Part shown: positions 17,058 through 24,243 of the stretch, piece after piece
Position numbering within the stretch: position 1 is the stretch's first letter
Layout of the letters: each line of letters starts with the position of its first letter
Notes under the pieces: model-generated
Database searches by the model: none
Told to the model about the DNA's origin: nothing
The model's input: the letters and a program-made list of their open reading frames with translations, nothing else
NCBI GenBank assembly: GCA_965369635.1
Contig: CBDURC010000001.1
Span: 1-43,567 of the forward strand
DNA: 43,567 bases
Source: UBA3071 sp965369635
GTDB lineage: Bacteria; Chloroflexota; Anaerolineae; UBA3071
Reading direction: 5' to 3'
Position numbers and translations under genes: made by a program

Positions 17058-17070
17058 GACCCGCACATGG

Positions 17071-17100
17071 ATTATACCACTCGTTTTCCCTCTAAGCCAA
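17071..17100 (-). promoter_or_regulatory. tilS promoter (extended -10)
   Basis: On the minus strand TGGTATAAT gives a perfect extended -10 (TATAAT at 17071-17076). TTGGCT (17095-17100) lies 18 bp upstream as the -35, 4/6 to consensus. Confidence 0.6.
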
Positions 17101-17104
17101 CTTG

Positions 17105-17113
17105 TGGTATAAT
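17105..17113 (+). promoter_or_regulatory. mreB: mreB promoter, extended -10 TGGTATAAT
   Basis: TGGTATAAT with TATAAT at 17108-17113 repeats exactly the nonamer used by the divergent tilS promoter 30 bp away. The -35 region (TTTTCC) is poor, as is allowed with an extended -10. Transcription would start near 17120, which rules out the earlier in-frame TTG at 17102 as the mreB start. Confidence 0.6.
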
Positions 17114-17176
17114 GTTTGGTGGTTCTGGGGCGAGACTGCTCGCCGCGGCCGAAAATCATGCTTCAGGAGAAAACGT

Positions 17177-18238
17177 GTGGCTAGCCCTCTCAACTGGTTA
17201 CTGGGCCTCTTCTCCCTGGATGTAGGCATTGATCTGGGGACGGCCAACATACTGGTCTACGTTCGTCGCAAAGGAATCGTGATCCGTGAGCCTTCCGTGG
17301 TGGCTATCGAAACCAAAACGCAGAAAGTTCTGGCTATCGGCGAGGAGGCGAAGGCGATGGTGGGTCGCACGCCCGCCAATATCGTGGCCATTCGCCCACT
17401 GCGGGATGGTGTCATCTCTGACTTCGATGTCACAGAGAAGATGTTGCACTACTTCATCCATAAGGTACATGAGCGCATGGTGATGCGCGTTCCCCGCCCG
17501 CGAGTAGTGGTGGGGATTCCCAGCGGCGTGACTGAGGTGGAGAAGCGGGCGGTGTATGACGCTACTACCAGCGCTGGAGCGCGGGAGGTCTACCTCGTTG
17601 AGCAACCTATGGCCGCAGCCATTGGCGCCGGGCTGCCTATCACCGAATCCACCGGCAGTATGATCGTGGACGTCGGTGGTGGTACCACAGAGGTCGCGGT
17701 GATCTCTCTCGGCGGCATCGTCGTCTCTCGCTCTCTGCGTGTCGCCGGTGACGAGATGGACGAGAGTATCATCAACTACGCCCGCCAGAAGTACAATCTG
17801 CTCATCGGCGAGCGCACCGCGGAGCAGGCCAAGATCGATGCTGGCTCCGCCTACCCGCTGGAGGAAGAGTTGATGGTCACCCTGCGCGGCCGCAACCTGA
17901 TCACCGGGCTACCCGAGGCCGTGGACGTCAGCAGTGTGGAATTGCGAGAAGCGTTGAGTGGTCCCGTCAGCGCCATCGCCCAGACGGTCAGGGATGCCAT
18001 CGACGCGACCCCACCGGAGCTGATCTCTGACCTAATGCAGCATGGCATTGTCCTCTCTGGTGGCAGTTCGCAGTTGCGAGGGCTGGACGAGCGACTGAGC
18101 GAGGAAACGAAGATGCAGGTGCGCGTCGCTGAAGACCCCATGACCTGCGTAGCCCTGGGGTCAGGCATGATTCTGGAAGAGTTGGACACGCTGCACAAGG
18201 TGCTGACCGACATGCAGCGGAGGGGCGTAACGCGTTAA
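17177..18238 (+). CDS. mreB: Rod shape-determining actin homologue MreB
   Basis: 353 residues from GTG at 17177, with AGGAGA 6 nt upstream (17165-17170). MreB forms membrane-bound filaments that orient lateral cell-wall synthesis. Actin-fold motifs are visible: phosphate-1 DVGIDLGTANILVY near the N-terminus, phosphate-2 IVDVGGGTTEVAVISLGG, the connecting LVEQPMAAAIGAGLPI, and the adenosine motif GIVLSGGSSQLRGLDE. The N-terminal NWLLGLFSLD may be the membrane-binding turn. It heads the cluster mreB-mreC-mreD-mrdA-rodA. The length is normal for the family. Confidence 0.97.
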   Translation: MASPLNWLLGLFSLDVGIDLGTANILVYVRRKGIVIREPSVVAIETKTQKVLAIGEEAKAMVGRTPANIVAIRPLRDGVISDFDVTEKMLHYFIHKVHERMVMRVPRPRVVVGIPSGVTEVEKRAVYDATTSAGAREVYLVEQPMAAAIGAGLPITESTGSMIVDVGGGTTEVAVISLGGIVVSRSLRVAGDEMDESIINYARQKYNLLIGERTAEQAKIDAGSAYPLEEELMVTLRGRNLITGLPEAVDVSSVELREALSGPVSAIAQTVRDAIDATPPELISDLMQHGIVLSGGSSQLRGLDERLSEETKMQVRVAEDPMTCVALGSGMILEELDTLHKVLTDMQRRGVTR

Positions 18239-18249
18239 GCCGCCAAGCC

Positions 18250-19119
18250 ATGAAGAGTCCGCGCAGAAGCTCAGTCGTACCCCTTCTCCTCATAGCTTTC
18301 ACTATCGTAGCCCTCGTCCTGCACGAAGTTGGTTATCTGCAAGCAGCGGAGGATGTTGTCCTTCGCCTCGTCACGCCCGTCCAATCGTGGTTCAGCAACC
18401 GGGCCCGTGGCGTCGGCGATGTGGTGCAGACCATCCGGGATCTGCGCACCCTCCGTGACGAGAACGCCCGCCTGCGCCAAGAGAATGACGCCCTGATCAT
18501 TGAGAACGTGCAACTCAAAGAGGCAGAGGCAGAGAATGAACGTTTGCGCCGTCTACTGGACTTCACCAGGACCAATCCCTCCTACGACTACCGCGGCGGC
18601 GAAGTGGGCGCCCGCGTGATTGGACATGACCCCAGCGCCTATCTTGACTTCGTCATCATTGACCTGGGGGAGAGACAAGGGGCCTCATTGCGCATGCCGG
18701 TGGTGACCGAGAGGGGGCTGGTCGGGCGCATCACCGAGGTGCACGACACCTCCTCCGAGGTGCTGCTGATCACTGATGTCAACAGTGCGGTCACTGCTCT
18801 GATCCAGACATCCCGTGCCATGGGTGTCGTGCGCGGGTTGGCGGGCGGCGGGCTTCTGCTCGATCAGGTTCCACAAGACGTTGAGGTTCACGAGGGGGAA
18901 ATCGTCATCACCTCGGGACTGGGCGACGGCTTCCCCAGGGGTCTGGTCATCGGTCAGATCAGCAACGTGTATCAGCGGGATTACGAGATGTTTCAACAGG
19001 CACGCGTGCGCCCCACTGTGGATTTTCGCAATCTGGAGCAGGTGTTGGTGATCACCAACTTCGTGCCTATTGCCGACCCGCATAATCTGCCCGAAGAAGC
19101 CGAGACCATCGGCCCGTGA
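18250..19119 (+). CDS. mreC: Rod shape-determining protein MreC
   Basis: 289 residues, 11 bp after mreB. A membrane helix is at about 10-32, then a coiled coil at about 55-100 (VVQTIRDLRTLRDENARLRQENDALIIENVQLKEAEAENERLRRLL). Two beta-barrel domains follow in the periplasm-equivalent space, with GARVIGHDPSAYLDFVIIDLG, GLVGRITEVHDTSSEVLLITDVNSAV and VITSGLGDGFPRGLVIGQI, all characteristic of MreC. It links MreB filaments with MreD, PBP2 and RodA. The length is normal. Confidence 0.96.
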   Translation: MKSPRRSSVVPLLLIAFTIVALVLHEVGYLQAAEDVVLRLVTPVQSWFSNRARGVGDVVQTIRDLRTLRDENARLRQENDALIIENVQLKEAEAENERLRRLLDFTRTNPSYDYRGGEVGARVIGHDPSAYLDFVIIDLGERQGASLRMPVVTERGLVGRITEVHDTSSEVLLITDVNSAVTALIQTSRAMGVVRGLAGGGLLLDQVPQDVEVHEGEIVITSGLGDGFPRGLVIGQISNVYQRDYEMFQQARVRPTVDFRNLEQVLVITNFVPIADPHNLPEEAETIGP

Positions 19120-19130
19120 GCTCAAGCCCA

Positions 19131-19137
19131 AGGGAGG
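19131..19137 (+). promoter_or_regulatory. mreD: Ribosome-binding site that decides the mreD start
   Basis: AGGGAGG is a near-perfect Shine-Dalgarno sequence 6 nt before an in-frame ATC at 19144. The first ordinary start, GTG at 19162, is 24 nt away, too far to use this site. Confidence 0.6.
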
Positions 19138-19143
19138 TTCGTC

Positions 19144-19644
19144 ATCAGTTCCTACCTCTACGTGCCGCTTCTGGCTGTCGTTGCGCTGCTGCAAGTGACT
19201 GTCGCCCCACGCGTCACCATCCTGGGGGCCAAGCCAGATTTCATGCTCTTGGCTGTAGTAGCCTGGAGCCTGTTGCGCGGGACAGGGGAGGGGATCATCT
19301 GGGGCTTCGTGGGGGGACTTTGTCTGAGTCTCTTCTCCGGCGGGCCGTTTGCTGTTCCGGCACTGGCGCTAATCGCTGTGGGCTTCTTCTCCGGACTGGG
19401 ACACACGAACATCTATCGAAGCCAAATCACCCTACCTCTCGTCACTACGCTGGTAGCCACCCTGATCTACGGGTCGTTCTTCCTATTCCTCTTGTACATC
19501 ACAGGACGCTCAGTCGTCTGGCTTGATACCCTGTTGCGCGTGATGCTGCCTTCCATGGTATTCAATGGTCTACTCATCATACCCGTCTACGTCGCCTTTC
19601 GCTGGCTCCACCACAGGACAGGGCACGAGGAGCTGCGATGGTGA
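19144..19644 (+). CDS. mreD: Rod shape-determining protein MreD (probable ATC start)
   Basis: 166 residues if begun at ATC 19144, 160 if begun at GTG 19162. A very hydrophobic protein with five to six helices: YLYVPLLAVVALLQVTVAP, then GAKPDFMLLAVVAWSLLRGTGEGIIWGFVGGLCLSLFSGGPFAVPALALIAVGFFSG, then LVTTLVATLIYGSFFLFLLYI and a last helix at MVFNGLLIIPVYVAF. The KPDFMLL and GxxxGLCLSL segments are usual in MreD. The strong AGGGAGG sits 6 nt before the ATC, and using it restores the normal SSYLYVPLL start of the first helix. GTG would begin inside the helix. The stop overlaps the mrdA ATG (ATGGTGA). Confidence 0.85.
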   Translation: MSSYLYVPLLAVVALLQVTVAPRVTILGAKPDFMLLAVVAWSLLRGTGEGIIWGFVGGLCLSLFSGGPFAVPALALIAVGFFSGLGHTNIYRSQITLPLVTTLVATLIYGSFFLFLLYITGRSVVWLDTLLRVMLPSMVFNGLLIIPVYVAFRWLHHRTGHEELRW

Positions 19645-21740
19645 GCTCTCGGAGGCCGCGGCGGTCCATGTCCCGCGTCCTGTTGTTGCGCATCGCCGTC
19701 GTACTGGCATTCGTCACCCTGGCCGGCCAGCTTTGGCGATTGCAGATCGTGCAGGGCGATACATTCCGCTGGAGAGCCAACAACAATCGCTTCCGGATCC
19801 TGCCCGAGCTGGCGGCACGGGGCGTGATCTACGACCGCCAAGGGTACATTCTGGCCCGAAACCTGCCGCGGTATCAGGTGGTGGTAGTACCCGAGGATCT
19901 GCCTGAAGAAGAAGCGGAGCAGGCACGTGTGCTGCGGCGGCTGATACGGTTGCTGGAAACGCCGTCCCCAACTTCGGCAGGGGCGAACGGCCATTCGCCC
20001 GTACCGGCGACCGGACGGTCGCCCTCGCTTGAGGAAACCCTCCCTGTCACCGAGACAACGTCGGCAAGCCCCGCCCCAGCCTTTCCCTCGCTGGAAGAGC
20101 TGCAAGCCAAGATCTCAGAAGCTGCTCAGGAGAGTGTTTTCCGTCCTGTGCTGGTGAGCGATAACACCCCGCGTGATGCTGCACTGCTGATTCAAGAGGA
20201 GAGCGGCAATCTACCAGGTATCCAGGTTCAGGTGCGGCCCCGTCGAGAGTATCCCAGCGGCGCACTGACCGCTGCCATCGTCGGCTACACAGGGCCGATT
20301 CCCCGTGAGTCTGTGGATGTATACGTTGAGCAGGGATACGCTCAGACGGACGAGATTGGCCTGGCGGGCCTGGAAGCGACCTTTGAGGATGCACTGCGCG
20401 GTGAGGCAGGCTACAGGGCGATCGTTGTGGACGTGTATGGTCGCGAAGTGCGCGGCATTGGCCAGCCACAGTCACCCGTTCCGGGCCACAACCTGGTTCT
20501 GACCATTGACCTGGAGTTGCAGCGGGTGGTGGAGGAGGCGCTGCGCAACGGTCTTGAGTCGGCCTACCGGCGCGCAGGCGTGGCCATTGCCATGGATCCC
20601 AGGAATGGTGCTGTCCTGGCTCTGGTCACCTTGCCCAGCTACGACAACAACCTCTTCGCCCAGGGGATCTCTGCCAAGGCCTATGCGGAGCTCACCGAAG
20701 ATCTTGACCACCCCTTGGTCAACCACGCCATCAGTGGCATCTATCCCCCGGGTTCTATCTTCAAGATCATTCCTGCCGCCGCTGGGTTGGAGGAAGAGGT
20801 GATCACTCCCCGAACCCTGCTGGGCGACAGCGAGCGATTGGATGGGGCCAACGACGGTGTGATCTGGTTGCCCAACAAGTACTTTCCATGGGACCGGCGC
20901 CAGGATCAGCCTTTCTACTGCTGGGCCCATAAGCTCGGGTATGGCCACGGGCGCATCAACGTGGTGACGGCCCTCGCAGTGTCGTGTGACGTTTTCTTCT
21001 ATCAGTTGTCTGGTGGCTATGTGAGGTTTGAAGGCCTGGGTCTGGAGACCCTCGACCAGTACGCCCAACTCTTTGGTCTGGGGCAGCTTACTGGCATTGA
21101 CCTGCCTGCTGAGAATCCCGGCTTGGTACCAGACGCCAAATGGAAGCGGCAGGTCTACGGTCAGAGCTGGGTCACCGGCGACACCTACAACATAGCCATC
21201 GGCCAGGGCTATGTTTTGGCCACACCGCTGCAGATGCTCAACGCCACCGTTGCGGTGGCCAACGGTGGCTATCTCTATCGCCCCAGGTTAGTCTATCGAA
21301 CCACGGATGCGAACGGAAAGGTGCTTCAGGACTTTGCCCCAGAGTTGATCCGGGAGCTGCCCATTGCTCGCGAGCATCTGGAGGTGGTGCGCCAGGGAAT
21401 GTATGAGGTGGTCAACTGGGAGCATGGCACGGCTGCCGATGCAGCGCTGCCCAACGTCGCCGTGGCTGGCAAGACGGGCACGGCGGAGTTCTTCATCGAT
21501 CGGGACCAGGATGGCTGGCCCGACCGAGACGCCGAGGGCAATCTCCCTACCCACGCCTGGTTCACTGCCTTTGCCCCCTACGAAGACCCTGAAATCGCTC
21601 TAGTGATCCTCATTGAGGGCGGGGGCGAAGGCTCGAAGGCCGCTGTGCCCGTGGCAGTCGAGATCCTGCAGGCCTATTTCGCTCCTGAGGAGCCTCCGGA
21701 GTTCACGGAAACAGAAAGTCAGCCGATTGAGCCGATATAG
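19638..21740 (+). CDS. mrdA: Penicillin-binding protein 2 (elongasome transpeptidase)
   Basis: 700 residues, a class B PBP. The N-terminal membrane helix (about 13-35) is followed by the pedestal with WRANNNRFRILPELAARGVIYDRQG. A Pro/Ser/Thr-rich insertion (about 107-150) follows. The transpeptidase domain (about 280-680) has the active-site S373IFK, S449CD and K612TG motifs. It cross-links lateral peptidoglycan with RodA as partner. Its ATG overlaps the mreD stop. The insertion contains two palindromes at DNA level (19981-20023) that match an intergenic repeat near lon, in frame. The rest of the gene is ordinary and all catalytic motifs are intact. Confidence 0.96.
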   Translation: MVSSRRPRRSMSRVLLLRIAVVLAFVTLAGQLWRLQIVQGDTFRWRANNNRFRILPELAARGVIYDRQGYILARNLPRYQVVVVPEDLPEEEAEQARVLRRLIRLLETPSPTSAGANGHSPVPATGRSPSLEETLPVTETTSASPAPAFPSLEELQAKISEAAQESVFRPVLVSDNTPRDAALLIQEESGNLPGIQVQVRPRREYPSGALTAAIVGYTGPIPRESVDVYVEQGYAQTDEIGLAGLEATFEDALRGEAGYRAIVVDVYGREVRGIGQPQSPVPGHNLVLTIDLELQRVVEEALRNGLESAYRRAGVAIAMDPRNGAVLALVTLPSYDNNLFAQGISAKAYAELTEDLDHPLVNHAISGIYPPGSIFKIIPAAAGLEEEVITPRTLLGDSERLDGANDGVIWLPNKYFPWDRRQDQPFYCWAHKLGYGHGRINVVTALAVSCDVFFYQLSGGYVRFEGLGLETLDQYAQLFGLGQLTGIDLPAENPGLVPDAKWKRQVYGQSWVTGDTYNIAIGQGYVLATPLQMLNATVAVANGGYLYRPRLVYRTTDANGKVLQDFAPELIRELPIAREHLEVVRQGMYEVVNWEHGTAADAALPNVAVAGKTGTAEFFIDRDQDGWPDRDAEGNLPTHAWFTAFAPYEDPEIALVILIEGGGEGSKAAVPVAVEILQAYFAPEEPPEFTETESQPIEPI
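19981..20023. repeat. Two palindromes inside the mrdA coding region
   Basis: GGGCGAA (19981-19987) pairs with TTCGCCC (19994-20000), and GGCGACC (20006-20012) pairs with GGTCGCC (20017-20023). The second differs from the intergenic palindrome at 25375-25402 by one base over its 17-bp core. They encode residues about 115-129 of the Ser/Pro-rich linker. Confidence 0.7.
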
Positions 21741-21745
21741 CCGAT

Positions 21746-21810
21746 GGTTTTCTGGTGAGTTTTATCGGTTTCATCGGCTGGATTTGGTTTCATCGGCTTC
21801 ATCCGCTGAT
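21746..21810. repeat. Degenerate TTTCATCGGCT repeats between mrdA and rodA
   Basis: The 84-bp spacer carries imperfect copies of TTTCATCGGCT and TTCATCCGCTGAT. The second is the inverse of the 13-mer at 9836-9848. The spacer also follows CAGCCGATTGAGCCGATATAG at the end of mrdA, so the array starts within the last codons of that gene. Confidence 0.55.
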
Positions 21811-21824
21811 TGATGAGGAGGACC

Positions 21825-22913
21825 ATGGTTAGTAGACGGTGGCGACATTTCGACTATGTCCTGCTGGTTGTCACCCTGTTCCTGATCGCCCTCGGCGTTG
21901 TGATGATCTACAGTGCCACCGTCAATACGCCGGAATTGGAGGAATTGACCCGGCGGCAGTTGATCTACGCTGTGGTAGGACTGGGCCTGATGGGCCTGAC
22001 GGCCGTCATTGACTATCGCCTTCTGAGCAGCCTGGGCCTTGTGCTGTATTGTGCTACTCTGGGGATGCTGGGGGTGGTGTTCGTTGTCGGCCAAGTTCTG
22101 GGGGGGGCCCAGCGCTGGATTGACCTGGGGCTTTCCATCCAGCCCTCGGAGTTGGCCAAGCTGCTCACCATCATTGTCTTGGCCAAATTCCTGAGCGATC
22201 ACCAAGAGGACATCGGACGCTGGCGCTACGTGCTGATGGCTTTGGCCATTTTGATCCCTCCGGTGGTGCTGATCTACCTGCAGCCGCATCTGAGTTCGGC
22301 CATAGTGCTCACCGCTGTGGGAGCGGTGATGATCCTCGCGGGCGGCATTCGCTGGCTTCACGTCACGTTGATCGGTCTGGCTGGCGCTGCTGCCGCTCCC
22401 GTGCTGTGGTTTTCCCTCAAGGGCTACATGCAGGAACGTGTGCTGATCTTCATCAACCCCCAGGGCGACCTTGCCGCCAGCTACAACATCGAACAGGCGC
22501 TGACCAGCATCGGTTCGGGCGGCTGGCTGGGCAAAGGGTTTCTGCACGGCAGTCAGAGTCAGCTAGGCTTCCTGCGTGTGCGCCATGCCGATTTCATCTT
22601 CTCTGTCATCGCTGAGGAATTTGGTTTTGTGGGTTCCTTGCTGCTGCTGCTTCTGTTATTCATCATGATTTGGCGGCTGCTGCGCATCGCGGAGATGGCG
22701 CGGGATGACTTTGGCCGCTTGATTGTGGTGGGGATGGCCACCATCATCTTCGTCCAGAGCGTGATTAACATAGGCATGAATCTACATCTCTTGCCGGTGA
22801 CGGGCATTCCGCTTCCATTTGTCAGCCATGGCGGCAGTTCGTTGGTCACCCTGCTGCTGGGACTGGGATTGGCGCAGAGCGTGGCCATGCGACACCGGAA
22901 GATCGAGTTTTAG
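21825..22913 (+). CDS. rodA: Peptidoglycan glycosyltransferase RodA (SEDS)
   Basis: 362 residues, about ten membrane helices. RodA polymerises lipid II into glycan strands for lateral growth together with PBP2. SEDS signatures are present: MIYSATVNTPE, GGAQRWIDLG, QPSELAKLLTIIVLAKFLSD, the extracellular loop YNIEQALTSIGSGGWLGKG followed by HADFIFSVIAEEFGFVGS, and GIPLPFVSHGGSSLV near the end. ATG at 21825 follows AGGAGG by only 3 nt, a tight but usable spacing. It completes the mre cluster. Confidence 0.96.
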   Translation: MVSRRWRHFDYVLLVVTLFLIALGVVMIYSATVNTPELEELTRRQLIYAVVGLGLMGLTAVIDYRLLSSLGLVLYCATLGMLGVVFVVGQVLGGAQRWIDLGLSIQPSELAKLLTIIVLAKFLSDHQEDIGRWRYVLMALAILIPPVVLIYLQPHLSSAIVLTAVGAVMILAGGIRWLHVTLIGLAGAAAAPVLWFSLKGYMQERVLIFINPQGDLAASYNIEQALTSIGSGGWLGKGFLHGSQSQLGFLRVRHADFIFSVIAEEFGFVGSLLLLLLLFIMIWRLLRIAEMARDDFGRLIVVGMATIIFVQSVINIGMNLHLLPVTGIPLPFVSHGGSSLVTLLLGLGLAQSVAMRHRKIEF

Positions 22914-22939
22914 AGGAATACAGTACTGTGATGGGCGAT

Positions 22940-22991
22940 GTCTCCTGACCGAGCACTGGTTCACCTTGGTCAGGAGACTTTCGGTGAACCA
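22940..22991 (+). other. Two interleaved inverted repeats, possible pseudoknot or switch
   Basis: Stem 1 is GTCTCCTGACC (22940-22950) with GGTCAGGAGAC (22968-22978), 11 bp perfect. Stem 2 is TGGTTCACC (22957-22965) with GGTGAACCA (22983-22991), 9 bp perfect. Each stem has one arm in the other's loop, which is H-type pseudoknot order. The linkers are 6, 2 and 4 nt. It lies between rodA and the protease start, 16 nt before the ribosome-binding site. The 4-nt linker is too short to cross an 11-bp stem fully, so alternative folds or partial pairing are more likely. Confidence 0.65.
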
Positions 22992-23019
22992 TGTTGAGCT
23001 GAATTGCGGAGGAATACCG

Positions 23020-24153
23020 ATGCCAGACCTTTCCACACATGATCTGCTTGCGCGAATCCAGGCCGCGGTGGTTGACGTCTTCGCCCTGCGAGATGTTACC
23101 GTTGAACGGCAGACCCCGTTCACCGTTCGGCTGCGCGGCCGTTTGCTCATAGCTTCCGACAGGGCCTATGAGCTGGTCTCCACGCGGCTGAGAGTGCTGG
23201 GATTCACCACGCTGTTCCGCCACGAAGCCGAGAATGAAAAGGAGAATGACGACGTCATACGAGCCGTTCGCGGCTTCCTGCCCGCAGCCAAGGCGCGGCC
23301 GTGGGTGGCCGGCGTGCTCCTGTTGGCCACGATGCTGTCGGTGTTGTACACTGGTATGGGCTTCGGAGCGGAGGATGTCAATGCTCGTCTCAGCCTGTTG
23401 GATGGTTGGCCATTCGCCGCAGGACTGCTGGGTACACTGCTGGCCCACGAACTGGGCCACTACTTCGTCGGGCGTCGCCTCGGGGTGCCGGTGAGCTTGC
23501 CCTACTTCATTCCCATGCCCTTCACCATCTTCGGCACCATGGGGGCCTTCATCCGCATGAAGGGGCCGGCCGTCAACCGCCGTCGCCTTCTGGCAATGGC
23601 TGCAGCGGGACCCCTGGCCGGGCTGGCCGTTGCCATCCCTGTCCTTATCCTTGGCCTTTCCCTATCGGAGATACGGCCTGAGGTCTTGCGCCCGCTGCCA
23701 GGGATGGTCGTCTTCAAGGAGGGCAATTCGCTGCTCTACATTGCACTGAAGATGTTGGTCTTCGGCCGGTTCCTGCCCAGCGGCGGCCAGGATGTGTGGC
23801 TACATCCGCTGGCCTTTGCCGGCTGGGCTGGGCTCTTTGTCACCGGCCTGAACCTCATCCCTGCTGGCCAGCTCGATGGCGGGCACATCATCTACACTCT
23901 GCTGGGCAAGCGAGCACGGGTGCTGACCTGGGTCATCGTCGGCGTCTTGGCAGCGCTTGACCTCATGAACTACTTCCTGTACGGGCAACTCAGTTGGTCA
24001 CTACTCGTTGTGCTCATCCTCATCTTTGGGAGAGCGCACGCTGCCCCCCTTGACGACGTCACCGAGCTCGACACACCGCGGAAGGCGTTGGCTTTGCTGA
24101 TGATGTTCGTTTTCGTCCTGACCTTCGTGCCCACTCCCATGGTTGTCCTCTGA
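23020..24153 (+). CDS. Site-2-type intramembrane metalloprotease (M50)
   Basis: 377 residues. A cytoplasmic N-terminal domain of about 90 residues is followed by helices. The zinc motif H143ELGH147 lies in one helix and the third ligand D286 lies in NLIPAGQLDGGH (278-289). This is the S2P/RseP-like family that cuts membrane-embedded substrates in regulated proteolysis, such as anti-sigma factors. No PDZ domain is seen. The start at 23020 has GGAGGA 6 nt upstream. It follows rodA by 106 bp, and the gap holds the interleaved inverted repeats. Substrate unknown; the DUF5667 protein at the left edge is one possible kind of target, as speculation. Confidence 0.9.
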   Translation: MPDLSTHDLLARIQAAVVDVFALRDVTVERQTPFTVRLRGRLLIASDRAYELVSTRLRVLGFTTLFRHEAENEKENDDVIRAVRGFLPAAKARPWVAGVLLLATMLSVLYTGMGFGAEDVNARLSLLDGWPFAAGLLGTLLAHELGHYFVGRRLGVPVSLPYFIPMPFTIFGTMGAFIRMKGPAVNRRRLLAMAAAGPLAGLAVAIPVLILGLSLSEIRPEVLRPLPGMVVFKEGNSLLYIALKMLVFGRFLPSGGQDVWLHPLAFAGWAGLFVTGLNLIPAGQLDGGHIIYTLLGKRARVLTWVIVGVLAALDLMNYFLYGQLSWSLLVVLILIFGRAHAAPLDDVTELDTPRKALALLMMFVFVLTFVPTPMVVL

Positions 24154-24243
24154 TAGCCCAGAAGTCTGAGCAGAGGCGCTAGGGAGCAGGGGGGCAGAGG
24201 CGCTCTTTGGCTCCCCTGCACCTCGGCTCCTCTGCACCCATGC
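24154..24243. other. Convergent intergenic region with GC-rich repeats
   Basis: The 90 bp between the convergent protease and EF-hand-like genes contains GCAGAGGCGCT twice and inverse copies of GGAGC/GCTCC and AGGGG/CCCCT. They can form weak hairpins on both strands, so the region probably ends both transcripts. No single clean stem was found. Confidence 0.4.

Noticed and set aside
17102..17176. TTG 17102 as the mreB start
   Set aside because: It lies within the extended -10 promoter region, upstream of the predicted transcript start. GTG 17177 has its own ribosome-binding site and fits the family length.
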